NCBI GenBank assembly: GCA_947500005.1 | Contig: CANMQJ010000028.1 | Span: 1-39,390, forward strand | Length of the DNA stretch: 39,390 nucleotides | Source: an uncultured Paracoccaceae bacterium | GTDB taxonomy: Bacteria > Pseudomonadota > Alphaproteobacteria > Rhodobacterales > Rhodobacteraceae | Direction: 5' to 3' | Part shown: in pieces, positions 24,194 to 32,656 of the stretch | Position numbering within the stretch: the stretch's first letter is position 1 | Layout: every line of letters starts with the position of its first letter | The notes under the pieces: generated by a model | Seen by the model: only the letters and a program-made list of their open reading frames with translations | Database searches by the model: none | Told to the model about the DNA's origin: nothing | Position numbers and translations under genes: made by a program

Positions 24194-25669
24194 CTAAATG
24201 TACTTCCGATAGTCACTGCTGACCTTTTGCCCCGAGGGAACGTATTTCAATACGTCACCAACCTTACGGGCTGCTCGGATCGGAATCGGCAAGCGTTGGT
24301 TCATCTGGGTCGAGTTCCAGTTCACCTTCGTGAGGCTGAAAACTTCCTTCGCAATCTGTTCGATTGTTCTCTCGCTTTGCGGGTGTGGACAGAGCAACAG
24401 GGGGTTCGGGACATAGAGGCCAGGATAGGTCCCATAGTAGGGAATGCTGCCGTTGGTATAGAGCAGCCCATTGCCGTCCAGTTCAACGAAGGTGCCGCGG
24501 AGGACAGGGAAGTCGCCGTCGCGCAGCACCTTGACTGAATAGCTCTCATGAATCCAAACGAGATCGCGCAGTTCCACACCTGCCTCGTCGAGCGCCTTGC
24601 CAACACCCTCGGCCTCGTCCTCGCGAAAGCGCGACGTCTTCATGACGATCACGCGTGCCGGCATCGTTCTATGGACCGACTTGTAGGCGGCCAAGGCGCT
24701 CTCGGTAAGCTTGTGAGCCTCATCGATAGTGAGGAACGGGTGGCGACCCCGCGACTCTGACTGTGCAGGACCGCCTCTAAGAATAAACCCTCTGCCCCGC
24801 TCGTCGAACATTTGCGCAGCACTGGTCCATATCTCGTCGGTTTCGGCATCCTTGAAAAAGCTGATGCCAATGTAACAGGCGGTGAACTCGCCTTCTTCCG
24901 GCAATCTGCGCCAGGGCACCTTGCCGCTGCCCTTATAGTAGAGCGTCGTCATAAGGTTCCATGCGAGGTCAGCTCGGTCTTGGGTTTGGCGGTCAGAGTT
25001 CTCCTTGATTTTGCGAGGGATCTTGGCATCGGGGTTGATGACATCCTCCCAAACAATCTGAATTGAGAATCTGAGGTCCATCGCTCTGGCCTTGAGCAAG
25101 CCACGGAAGTTCGGAGAGGTTTCTCTGCCAGCTTTCGCGTCGGCCGCTTCGTCCTCTATAACTTCGTCATCGCGCGCCCGCTCGTTTCTCCAGACCCGTT
25201 CGATCAACTTGACAGGGAGAGAAACCATGACCACGTCCGGCCGTTCATGATGCCCCTCCAGCTTTTCCAGTTGCGCCATAACTGCGTCGACGGCCATCTC
25301 CACAGCACGCGCATCGCTCGGTTCCTTGGCAATCTTCTCGATCTGACCTTTGGTCAGTACTCCATCTTCGGCAGCCACCATTTCAAACCGGCACCGATAG
25401 GGGTTCTGGTTTCTCAACCCGGGGAAATCCGGGTGCAGGTTCGGGTGCTTTTCGGTCTTACCCTCGAACCCATCTTCGATCGCATTCAGAAACTCGCCTG
25501 ATTTTTCGACGGTCAGAGCGCTGCCAACAACGCCGACTTTGATCGTGTCCCCCAGGTTCGTTTGCAACGGGCCCGCCTGTAGCAACCCCAATCGTGGATC
25601 AGGATGATGGTGTTGGTCACCAAATTCCAGTTCAGGCTCCGGGAAGATCTTTGTCTTGAAGTCGCTCAT
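24194..25669 (-). CDS. Short prokaryotic Argonaute (MID-PIWI), SPARDA type
   Basis: The 491-residue length is typical for short Argonautes, which have only MID and PIWI domains. Family-like elements are TLYYKGSGKVPWR (232-244), YIGISFF (266-272), and the C-terminal NWNSTQ (440-445) followed by LPIPIRAARKVGDVLKYV. The first catalytic Asp of PIWI is replaced (GIS), so it should bind guide and target without slicing. The ATG overlaps the stop of the upstream DUF4365-APAZ gene (ATGA), the standard arrangement. In characterised SPARDA systems the complex senses plasmid or phage nucleic acid and unleashes the partner nuclease. Confidence 0.88.
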   Translation of the reverse strand: MSDFKTKIFPEPELEFGDQHHHPDPRLGLLQAGPLQTNLGDTIKVGVVGSALTVEKSGEFLNAIEDGFEGKTEKHPNLHPDFPGLRNQNPYRCRFEMVAAEDGVLTKGQIEKIAKEPSDARAVEMAVDAVMAQLEKLEGHHERPDVVMVSLPVKLIERVWRNERARDDEVIEDEAADAKAGRETSPNFRGLLKARAMDLRFSIQIVWEDVINPDAKIPRKIKENSDRQTQDRADLAWNLMTTLYYKGSGKVPWRRLPEEGEFTACYIGISFFKDAETDEIWTSAAQMFDERGRGFILRGGPAQSESRGRHPFLTIDEAHKLTESALAAYKSVHRTMPARVIVMKTSRFREDEAEGVGKALDEAGVELRDLVWIHESYSVKVLRDGDFPVLRGTFVELDGNGLLYTNGSIPYYGTYPGLYVPNPLLLCPHPQSERTIEQIAKEVFSLTKVNWNSTQMNQRLPIPIRAARKVGDVLKYVPSGQKVSSDYRKYI

Positions 25670-27000
25670 AGGTCGAAGCTGCCTTGTTCATTCGAGCCGG
25701 ACGGCTTCCTCGACTTTTGCGCCTTCGCGCCCCACACGTCCTCGGGCACACTCTTCGGCAGTTCGATGGAAGGCGGGTCACCAAACTTGATGATACGATC
25801 CGTCTTGGTGTCGGGTGCCAGCAGTTCGCCGGCATCTTCAAATTCCAGACCTGACAGCAATCGATGCCACATGATCACCTGGCCTCGAACGGTGCTGTTT
25901 GTGTCGAGGCGCTTCTTCCCGGACAACAAGGCATCCGGATAGTTGAGCGCGCGCGCTCCATCCGAAGTGAAGTAGTAGGATGGGTTGATGATCAGGTACC
26001 ATTGGTCCGCCAAGCGCTCGAACCGGGGATGGAATGAATGGTGCCGCACATAGTCGATGGGCCCCTCCCCCTTCGACTTCTGATAGACGCTGACAACGTC
26101 GGCCTGTGTCTTCTGCTTCGCACCAAGATAGCGAAACTTGCGCGCGACGCCTCCAGGTGTCGGCAAGAAGTAGAACTGCTTTTTCTTTCGGTCCCATCCA
26201 AGCAAATCCCGAAAGTCATGCGCCAGAGTATGTCGCAACAGGCCCGCAAATTTGTGCTGCTGATCTACGGCGTCGTGTTGTGCCAGAAAGTCGGTTTCGA
26301 TCCGTTCGACCTGATCCCGCTCAACTAGGTCGCGAACGGGTGTGGTTAGCGGGTCGCAGAATGTCCAAAGCGAGGTTTCATCGATCATCCAATCGTACCG
26401 TTGGCCTTCCCGGACCTTATTCATCCGGGCGAGCGCCTTCTGGGTGGAGAGCTGTGTCTGTGCGACGAAGATTTCCTCAGGAAGCTGCAATGGCACCATG
26501 TTGATGATCGCGTCCTCCCCTCCCCCAAGTGGCGGGACGTAGTAACCGTGTCCTTGCTTGGCGACGGTCAGGGCAGCGAGGCGATCCTTCGCACGTCCGT
26601 CCAAGACGTCGCGCTCCTTGTCGAACTGCAATGTGCGTTCGGCCTCGCCAACGAGGTTTTCGAGCGACTTCCAGAAGAATGTGTCATCTAATTGCCTGTA
26701 GAGAACTAGGATGACGGGTAGGTTGGAGCCACGCCAATAGTCGAAATCTGAAGCGCGGACACGATAGGTGAAACCGGCGTTCGTCTCGCCGACATAGCTG
26801 CCACGCTCAGTAGCCTTGACCTGAACGGCAATCATCTTCGCAGTCGGCTGATCATCGTCCATCACCTCAGCGATGCCGTCTATCCCTGCTTCCAACCGCG
26901 AACGCCCATCGAATTGGAACCCAATTCGCAAGAATTGAAGATTAGCCGCCTTCTCCCCGATTTCGCCAATTCGCTGGCTGGTTGTAACTTTCTTATTCAC
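25666..27000 (-). CDS. DUF4365-APAZ effector nuclease of SPARDA (DREN-APAZ)
   Basis: The 444-residue protein starts at GTG 27000 after GGGAA; the open frame extends to 27183 without a better start. The first 130 residues form a DUF4365 domain of the PD-(D/E)XK nuclease fold: GEIGEKA (Glu16), EAGID (Asp41) and the VQVK core (Gln60, Lys62). The rest (about 150-444) is consistent with an APAZ domain, which holds the Argonaute. In SPARDA systems this DREN nuclease degrades DNA indiscriminately after guide-directed target recognition, killing or arresting the cell. The nuclease residues look intact, so the system is likely functional. Confidence 0.85.
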   Translation of the reverse strand: MNKKVTTSQRIGEIGEKAANLQFLRIGFQFDGRSRLEAGIDGIAEVMDDDQPTAKMIAVQVKATERGSYVGETNAGFTYRVRASDFDYWRGSNLPVILVLYRQLDDTFFWKSLENLVGEAERTLQFDKERDVLDGRAKDRLAALTVAKQGHGYYVPPLGGGEDAIINMVPLQLPEEIFVAQTQLSTQKALARMNKVREGQRYDWMIDETSLWTFCDPLTTPVRDLVERDQVERIETDFLAQHDAVDQQHKFAGLLRHTLAHDFRDLLGWDRKKKQFYFLPTPGGVARKFRYLGAKQKTQADVVSVYQKSKGEGPIDYVRHHSFHPRFERLADQWYLIINPSYYFTSDGARALNYPDALLSGKKRLDTNSTVRGQVIMWHRLLSGLEFEDAGELLAPDTKTDRIIKFGDPPSIELPKSVPEDVWGAKAQKSRKPSGSNEQGSFDL

Positions 27001-27192
27001 ATCTCGATTCCCGAAAACAGGCTTTTCGAGATTTAACACTTTATCTGGAGCAACATAAGGGAGGAGCAACAAGATATGGAGGTTACCCTTGCAAAGGGTC
27101 AAACCTGATAGAGAGCGAAATCTCAGACTTCTAGAACGCGGCTGGTGACCACCTCTTACTGCATCAACTTCTGGATGTAACAACCCATCAAG
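27001..27192. promoter_or_regulatory. Leader region of the Argonaute operon with small palindrome
   Basis: This 192-base AT-richer gap separates virD4 from the SPARDA genes on the same strand. ACCCTT (27085-27090) and AAGGGT (27094-27099) form a perfect inverted repeat around 3 bases, about 85 bases upstream of the GTG start; it could be an operator or hairpin. No strong intrinsic terminator for virD4 was seen, so read-through into the defence genes is possible. No clear sigma-70 promoter was identified. Confidence 0.35.
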
Positions 27193-29184
27193 TTAGAGCC
27201 CCTGTGTTAGGGCTGTCTCCAACTCGCCCAAATCATGTACGGCCGTTCGTACCTGCTCGACATCCGCATCTTTCACCGAACCAAGAGCAGCCACTTCCCC
27301 CCCAAAATCCATTTCAATCTGTCGCTGTTCCTCGGCGATAACGGCTTGAACGACCGGCGAAGTTTTCTTTGGAGCGACATCAGTTTTCCCTGACGATTGG
27401 CCATCAGCAGCCTGGCGTTCGGCCTCAACGTCGGCCTCGGATCCGCCAGACCCGTCCAGTGGCGGTGTCATCGGCATGGCGCGCATGCTCAGCGGCAGCG
27501 TGCCTTGCGGCCCCCCTCCCCCCGGCTCTGGAAATGGCAACTCGCCTGTCTGCGCCGCATGGATGGCCTTAAACAGCCGGTCGTCAAAATACTGGATCCG
27601 CTTCGCCCGGACAGGCATCTGGGCATCGATCACCATGACGATCTCGTCGAGCGGCAAGCGGCGCGCCTCATCTTCGGGCAGCAGAGAGCTCTCTTCAGTC
27701 CGTGTAGATTGGCTGCGCCCTTCGAAGGGGTTCTTGCCGATGGACTGGGAGCGCGTGATGACGGTTTTCGTGGTCTTGCCGACAGCCTTGCTGAGCTCTT
27801 CGACGGTTTTTTCATCCGACGGCGTCAGGTAAAGCTTCACGCCGGCATTGCCCTGCAGCGCACGGCGGGTGTTCTCGCCATAGATTTCATCGAGGGCGGG
27901 GATGGTTTGGGTTACCACGGCCAGGTGACCACGATAGGTCCGCAGGGTCTCGATGCTCTCGACCACGATGGGCATCTTGCCCAAGCGATTGAACTCGTCG
28001 AGCATGATCATCACCGGCCAGGGCTCATCCGGCCCGGGATCCTTCTCCTGCATGGCGGAGAGAAGATCGGAGAAGAAGAGCCGGATCAGCGGCGCGAGGG
28101 GTTTCACCATCAGCGGCTGGACGACAAGATAGACCGAAAAGGGCTTCTTGCGGATCGTCCGGAAATCAAAGTCCGACACCGCCGTTGCCTCGTCGATCGC
28201 CGGGTTCTGCCATTGATCGAGCCCGGAGGTCATCAGGAGCGAGACATAAGAGGTCAGCGTGTCGTTATTGGTCGAAGCGAGCCGCGTGAAGATCAGCTTG
28301 GCGGACCTGTTGTCCACCTCGTGGCCCCGCGCGAAGTATTCCTTCTGCTTGTTCCCGCCCGAAGCGGCGATGCGATAGATCTCGCCCAAGGTCGGACGCT
28401 TGCGCTGGAAGGCCAAGAGCCCTGCCGCCACAAAGAGATCAATCCCGCCTTTCAGAAGGCCCTGCACCCGGTCGTTGTCGCTTTGCAGGAACAGCGTCGC
28501 TAAGAGCTGCAATTCCATCTGCTGGCGCGCGGGATCTTTCAGTTGATAGATGCGCAAGAGCGGGTTGTAGCGATGCGTGCGCTTGCCCTCCCAATCGGTG
28601 GGGGCAAAGCGATAGACCTTGTCGCCTTGGACTGCGCGGTGGCGGGCCGTGGCCTCGAAACACTCGCCCTTCACATCGAGCATCACGGCGGAGCCTTGCC
28701 AGGTCAGCAGGTTCGGAATGACAAAGCCCGTGGTCTTGCCACGGCCCGTGGGCGCCACGATCAGCGCATGCGGAAAGACCTTGGAGCAAATGTATCTTGC
28801 GCGGGAGCCCGGCGTCCCCAGCTTGCCGAGGATGAACCCGGTCCCTGGCGCCCCGAAGAACCCATTTGCCTTCATTTCGCGCGCGGTCTGCCAATGGGTC
28901 TGGCCAAAGCGTGTGAGGGCCGATCCCGACAGGGCGAGGCTCAGCATCAGGCCGGCGGCGGCGAAGCTGCCGATGATCAGGTGAATAAGTTGGGCATCCT
29001 CCGGGCGGCGATCGAGAATCGCCAGATAGTTCTGCGCGATATAGGCAAAGTCGATCTCGGCCCCAAATCCGAGATCCTGGTAGGTCAGCACCGCCGAGGC
29101 GATGGTATAGCCCATGGCGGCGGTCACCAGCGTCACCAGCAAGACCCCTGTTGCGATCCGCGCTTTTCCCATGGAGGCGCTCAA
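27193..29184 (-). CDS. virD4: VirD4/TraG-type coupling protein
   Basis: The 663-residue protein has two N-terminal membrane helices (about 11-33 and 66-86), Walker A APTGRGKT (144-151), Walker B PVMIMLDEFNRLG and a flexible Pro/Gly-rich C terminus. This is the standard type IV coupling protein, which brings the relaxase-DNA complex to the secretion channel. TTG 29184 overlaps the relaxase stop by 4 bases and is preceded by an AGG; ATG 29172 is an alternative. The GGGK-like substitution in Walker A (GRGKT) is normal for this family. Confidence 0.92.
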   Translation of the reverse strand: MSASMGKARIATGVLLVTLVTAAMGYTIASAVLTYQDLGFGAEIDFAYIAQNYLAILDRRPEDAQLIHLIIGSFAAAGLMLSLALSGSALTRFGQTHWQTAREMKANGFFGAPGTGFILGKLGTPGSRARYICSKVFPHALIVAPTGRGKTTGFVIPNLLTWQGSAVMLDVKGECFEATARHRAVQGDKVYRFAPTDWEGKRTHRYNPLLRIYQLKDPARQQMELQLLATLFLQSDNDRVQGLLKGGIDLFVAAGLLAFQRKRPTLGEIYRIAASGGNKQKEYFARGHEVDNRSAKLIFTRLASTNNDTLTSYVSLLMTSGLDQWQNPAIDEATAVSDFDFRTIRKKPFSVYLVVQPLMVKPLAPLIRLFFSDLLSAMQEKDPGPDEPWPVMIMLDEFNRLGKMPIVVESIETLRTYRGHLAVVTQTIPALDEIYGENTRRALQGNAGVKLYLTPSDEKTVEELSKAVGKTTKTVITRSQSIGKNPFEGRSQSTRTEESSLLPEDEARRLPLDEIVMVIDAQMPVRAKRIQYFDDRLFKAIHAAQTGELPFPEPGGGGPQGTLPLSMRAMPMTPPLDGSGGSEADVEAERQAADGQSSGKTDVAPKKTSPVVQAVIAEEQRQIEMDFGGEVAALGSVKDADVEQVRTAVHDLGELETALTQGL

Positions 29185-31514
29185 TGGACCTGTCCCCGCT
29201 CGGTCTCGCCATCCACGTCTGTCGCGCGCTGTTTTTCATACTCAGCGTCGGCGAGATCATCGACCACCTGGCGCAAGGCCTCCGTGTTGGCCGTCGCTGC
29301 ATCCGATTGCAGATAGACCTTGGCGACATAGAGCCGGTCGAGGCGGTCCTCGAGTACCTTGTCCAGCGCATCGGCATCGCCGGATGTGAGGCGGCCCAAT
29401 TGGCGGTCATCCAGCACCCGCGCGATCTCCTCGCGGAAGGCGTCCCGCTCCGCCTCGGTCTCGAAGGGCGCGGACAACTCTCCCGCCCGCTCATGGTCCA
29501 GGACGCGCGCAATCTCGCCTGCGAGGCGGTCGGACCGGTCAAACTGCGGTGCAGTTTCATCCCCTGTCGCGAGGGTCTCCTCGCGCGTGCCAACCCCAAT
29601 CCCGTCGCGCAACTCGGTTTCGCGGCGGACCTGATTGATGGCCTCCGTGTCGCGTATCTCCACAACGGCCGCATAGGTCGCGCCGAGCCCGCGGGCGAGG
29701 TGGGACGGCATGTCCGGATAGCGCTCCGAGATGTCATCCGCGACCGCATCTGCAACAGGCGTGCGGAGGTCGCGTGCCTCCATGATCCGGTCGACCTCGC
29801 GGGTGATCTCGCTGGCGCGGGCCGCGTCGGTGATGGTCTCCCTGTAGGGCTCGGACCGGTCGATCACATCGCCAGGACGTGCGAGCAGCTCCGGATGTAC
29901 CTCGAGATACGCGCGCTGCTCTGTTTCGATCCGGCGCTCCGCCTTTGAGGCCACCTCCCAGTCCCGGTCCTCGATCTCCTGCGTTGTCAAACCCTCGGCG
30001 CGCATCTCATGACGGATTGTCCCTTCCATCTCCCGCACCGCGTCCTCGTGATAGTGGAACCGCTCGCTGACCGCGTCCTCCTCCACGACACCGTCCCGGC
30101 GCAGCACGTTATCCCGTTCCAGCAGCGTGCCAAGCTCGACATGGACATCGTTGAGAATGTCGCGCGCCTGTTCCAGATCAGCGCGACGCTCGAGGTTCAG
30201 GTCCCGCGTCTCGGCCACCTTGGAGAGATCATCGGCGATCCATTGATGTTCAAGCGCGGCATTCGAGGCCCCGGTCTCGATCCGGGCGACCACTTCCGCT
30301 GTGCTGATCCCGGTGCCGCGCAGGGCAGTGTCTATGCGCGACCGCAAGTCCGTCTCGGCCAGACGGTCCAGCTGACTGGTGTCGATGTTCGCCTCGGAAT
30401 AGATCCCACCCTCCGAGGGGGCGTCTGATAGCGTGGATGATCGCAAACCGAGAGGCTGCATGTGCTGGACCTGCGTTTGGATCTCGATGAGGCGTTTTTC
30501 CAGCAGGGGGCGTTCCGAGTCCGCCTTCTCGGCGATCATGCCCTGTACCCGCGCGAGCTTCTCCGCATAGAGGCTTCTTAGATCCTCGAAACTTTGATCC
30601 TCTGCCATATACACATCTCCTGTTCGGTCCACCTGCCCGCCATGCGCCAAGACCTCGCCCGCGCGAAAGAGGGCTGTGGCAATATCCTCGCGGGCCTCGC
30701 GCGAAGCCTCCGCAGCAAGCGAGTGGTAGACAGTTCTGGTGTTGGCGATCTCCGCCAGCGTCCGCGCCAGGTCCTGCCCCACTCGTTCGCGCTCGCGGGG
30801 CGCGCGACCCTCTTCTTTCGCGGCGTAGACCTCGCTGGTCCGGGCGGGGTAATGCACAACCCCGCGATCCACACGCCGCGTGGCCTCCAGGCGCACACCA
30901 TACTTCTCCGCCTCCTCGACCATGGCGAGGCGGAAGTCGTCATAGTTGAAGCGGTGGTTCCGCCCCAAGAAAAAGAACTCGCCTTCTTGCGAGCGGCGGT
31001 TCAGCACCAGATGCGCATGCGGGTGATCCCGGTCCTCATGCACCGCGATGATGTAGTCGAAATGCCCCGCGTCGGTCTGGAAGAACCGCTCGGCCACATC
31101 CGTCGCGATGTCGCGCACATCCTCGCCGCGCGTGCCGATCGGGAAAGACATGAGCATGTGGGTGGTCTGGCCAAGCTTGGGTTTGAAACCTGCATCCCAC
31201 CGCTTGGCAAAGCGCTCGGTCAGATCCTTGATGTCCTTGGCCTCGAGCTTCGCCTTGCCATCGAGGAACCCGCTGCTGTCGACGATATAAGTGGACTTGG
31301 TGGTGAGGTACTCGAGCTGGTTTGCAAGCTGCGATTTGGTATGCGTACCGCCGCCCCGGATCGCCTTGAAGACGGCTGGCCGATGCCCTGCCGCCGCACG
31401 CACAAGCTGGCTCTGCTTGGCGACATGCAGCCCCTGCATCGAGCCCCGGATCCGGCTCCAGCCGTCCCGGAAGACCTCGCCCGTAACGGCATGGACGGCA
31501 TCATTCAGCCGCAT
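29181..31514 (-). CDS. VirD2/MOBP-like relaxase
   Basis: The 777-residue protein begins at ATG 31514, seven bases after GAGGGAG; a TTG at 31520 is less likely. The N-terminal relaxase domain has candidate nucleophile Tyr in LEYLTTKSTY (about 69-76) and the metal-binding triad HED...HAH (His159, His166, His168, followed by LVLNRR). The long C-terminal part is charged, helical and repetitive, probably the translocation signal and interaction region. The enzyme nicks oriT and pilots the strand through the T4SS. It overlaps mobC upstream and virD4 downstream. Confidence 0.88.
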   Translation of the reverse strand: MRLNDAVHAVTGEVFRDGWSRIRGSMQGLHVAKQSQLVRAAAGHRPAVFKAIRGGGTHTKSQLANQLEYLTTKSTYIVDSSGFLDGKAKLEAKDIKDLTERFAKRWDAGFKPKLGQTTHMLMSFPIGTRGEDVRDIATDVAERFFQTDAGHFDYIIAVHEDRDHPHAHLVLNRRSQEGEFFFLGRNHRFNYDDFRLAMVEEAEKYGVRLEATRRVDRGVVHYPARTSEVYAAKEEGRAPRERERVGQDLARTLAEIANTRTVYHSLAAEASREAREDIATALFRAGEVLAHGGQVDRTGDVYMAEDQSFEDLRSLYAEKLARVQGMIAEKADSERPLLEKRLIEIQTQVQHMQPLGLRSSTLSDAPSEGGIYSEANIDTSQLDRLAETDLRSRIDTALRGTGISTAEVVARIETGASNAALEHQWIADDLSKVAETRDLNLERRADLEQARDILNDVHVELGTLLERDNVLRRDGVVEEDAVSERFHYHEDAVREMEGTIRHEMRAEGLTTQEIEDRDWEVASKAERRIETEQRAYLEVHPELLARPGDVIDRSEPYRETITDAARASEITREVDRIMEARDLRTPVADAVADDISERYPDMPSHLARGLGATYAAVVEIRDTEAINQVRRETELRDGIGVGTREETLATGDETAPQFDRSDRLAGEIARVLDHERAGELSAPFETEAERDAFREEIARVLDDRQLGRLTSGDADALDKVLEDRLDRLYVAKVYLQSDAATANTEALRQVVDDLADAEYEKQRATDVDGETERGQVH

Positions 31515-32094
31515 GCGCAAACTCCCTCAGCGCGGCCGTGGCCTGCAGCTGCATTGCGTCCCGACGGCGGCGCAGTAGCAGGTCGATCTCGTCAGCGGAA
31601 TCCAGAATGAACCGCGCCAGCCCGCGCATCTGTGCGAGGCGCAATTCGGAGAACTCGGCAGGCGTACCACCATCGGCCCCCCGCCCTATCCGGTTGGCCC
31701 GCGTCATCTGCTTGGCGATCTGCGCGACCCCATTGCCGACCTCGTGCAAAGAGGCCCTGTATCGCGCCATCTCTGTTGCTATCTGTACGTCCGGAACGAA
31801 CACTCCGCCAGCCGCTTGGATGAGCCGCCGCAGACCCTCGGCCCGGCTCTCAATCCCCGCCGCGGCCAACACTTCATCGAGCGCCTCAAGCTCCGCAGCC
31901 GTCACCTTCACGCTGACAGCGGAGACCGGGATCGCGGCATCCGTCTGGCGCTCGGCATCAGCTTTGAGCGTGTACTGGATCGCCCGGGGCGACACGCCAA
32001 ACCGCTCCGCCAACACGGATGTAGACACACCTTCCGCAGCCTCGCGAACGATCTCCATGCGGTCCGCATCTGTGAGACGTTTTGAGCGCGACAT
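31501..32094 (-). CDS. mobC: MobC-like relaxosome accessory protein
   Basis: The 197-residue protein has an N-terminal helix-turn-helix (TDADRMEIVREAAEGVSTSVLAERFGVSPRAIQYTL, split over about residues 8-43) and a C-terminal MobC-like region, including ASLHEVGNGVAQIAKQMTRANR. MobC proteins bind near oriT and help the relaxase open the strands. The extra N-terminal HTH is a useful feature: it may autoregulate the operon. It starts at ATG 32094 and its 3' end overlaps the relaxase start by 14 bases. Confidence 0.78.
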   Translation of the reverse strand: MSRSKRLTDADRMEIVREAAEGVSTSVLAERFGVSPRAIQYTLKADAERQTDAAIPVSAVSVKVTAAELEALDEVLAAAGIESRAEGLRRLIQAAGGVFVPDVQIATEMARYRASLHEVGNGVAQIAKQMTRANRIGRGADGGTPAEFSELRLAQMRGLARFILDSADEIDLLLRRRRDAMQLQATAALREFAHAAE

Positions 32095-32149
32095 GCGAAG
32101 AAAGACCCCCTATTTCCTGCCACCTTCCACCAAGGCTGTCCCTACCTTA

Positions 32150-32185
32150 CGATAATATACCTAGCTGTCAATTATATACTTACGT
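32150..32185 (-). promoter_or_regulatory. Mob operon operator, two tandem palindrome copies (copy 3)
   Basis: CGATAATATACCTAGC at 32150-32165 has a perfect left half (11 bases) of the motif seen at 91 and 7210. CAATTATATACTTACG at 32170-32185 matches the same consensus at 12 of 16. They start exactly 20 bases apart, two DNA turns, so a regulator could bind both on one face. They lie 56-91 bases upstream of mobC. TTGACA on the minus strand (32166-32171) is a possible -35. Confidence 0.5.
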
Positions 32186-32609
32186 TGCCTTCAGTCTCAG
32201 GCAGCCTTGGTGTCCGCTTCCCCCGCGGCCCGCAGGGACGCGGCTCTGCCGCCCTCACCACCGGGCGACCCACCTGTCCAATGGGTCCCCTTCCCCAGCA
32301 CCGCCCGAGGGTCTGACCGAACACGCATGTGTTCGGACGGAACCGCGGGCGGGCGCAAACCCCACCGACAGGGCGGACAGGCAGGGTCAAGGAGGGCCAG
32401 ATTTGGGTCCCCAAATCTCTGCCGCAAAAACCGGGAGGCCCTGGCCGATGGGTTTTTGTGGATGGCCCCCTTGAGGCTGACTGGCCGGTCTGTCGCGGCC
32501 TGATCATTTCGGGGGGAGAGGGTCCCTTGATCGCGCAGCGACCGGCACCAAGAGGAGGTCGCTATCGGCGATCACCTACGCCGGTGACGGCATCTCTGGA
32601 ACAGGGATC

Positions 32610-32640
32610 GGGCCGCCTCGAGATCGTCTCGGGGCGGCCC
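32610..32640. terminator. Long hairpin downstream of the 68-residue gene
   Basis: GGGCCGCC (32610-32617) pairs with GGCGGCCC (32633-32640), and inside them CGAGA pairs with TCTCG around a 3-base loop, giving a stem of about 13 pairs with one interior mismatch. It lies 16 bases beyond the stop of the minus-strand gene at 32657. No T-run follows on the minus strand, so it may be a factor-dependent terminator, an mRNA stabiliser or part of the transfer origin. Confidence 0.4.
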
Positions 32641-32656
32641 ATCCTCGTCAGAGGAT

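Larger units (their letters stand above)
32095..32656. other. Palindrome-rich intergenic region, candidate oriT
   Basis: This 562-base gap lies directly upstream of mobC and holds no convincing gene. It contains perfect or near-perfect inverted repeats at 32267-32287 (6-base arms), 32317-32336 (CCGAACAC/GTGTTCGG), 32399-32418 (AGATTTGGG/CCCAAATCT) and 32422-32461 (11-base arms with one G-T pair). A TATTTCCTGCC at 32111-32121 loosely resembles VirD2-type nick sites (ATCCTG). Location and density of hairpins fit an origin of transfer. The nick site is not proven. Confidence 0.5.

Noticed and set aside
27397..28503. Long plus-strand frame of 368 residues
   Set aside because: It lies antisense to virD4, lacks a ribosome-binding site and has shadow-frame composition.
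28439..29755. Long minus-strand frame of 438 residues
   Set aside because: It is an out-of-frame shadow of the relaxase and virD4 genes, rich in Arg and Pro, and has no motif.
30594..31610. Plus-strand frame of 338 residues opposite the relaxase
   Set aside because: The relaxase motifs on the minus strand are convincing; this frame has none and is a GC-rich antisense artefact.
30594..32094. CRISPR arrays or tRNA genes anywhere in the window
   Set aside because: No regularly spaced repeats and no cloverleaf or CCA-type tRNA end were found by eye here or elsewhere in the window.
32610..32640. Hairpin as a definite rho-independent terminator
   Set aside because: The stem is strong but no T-run follows on either strand, so I listed it only as a low-confidence terminator-like hairpin.
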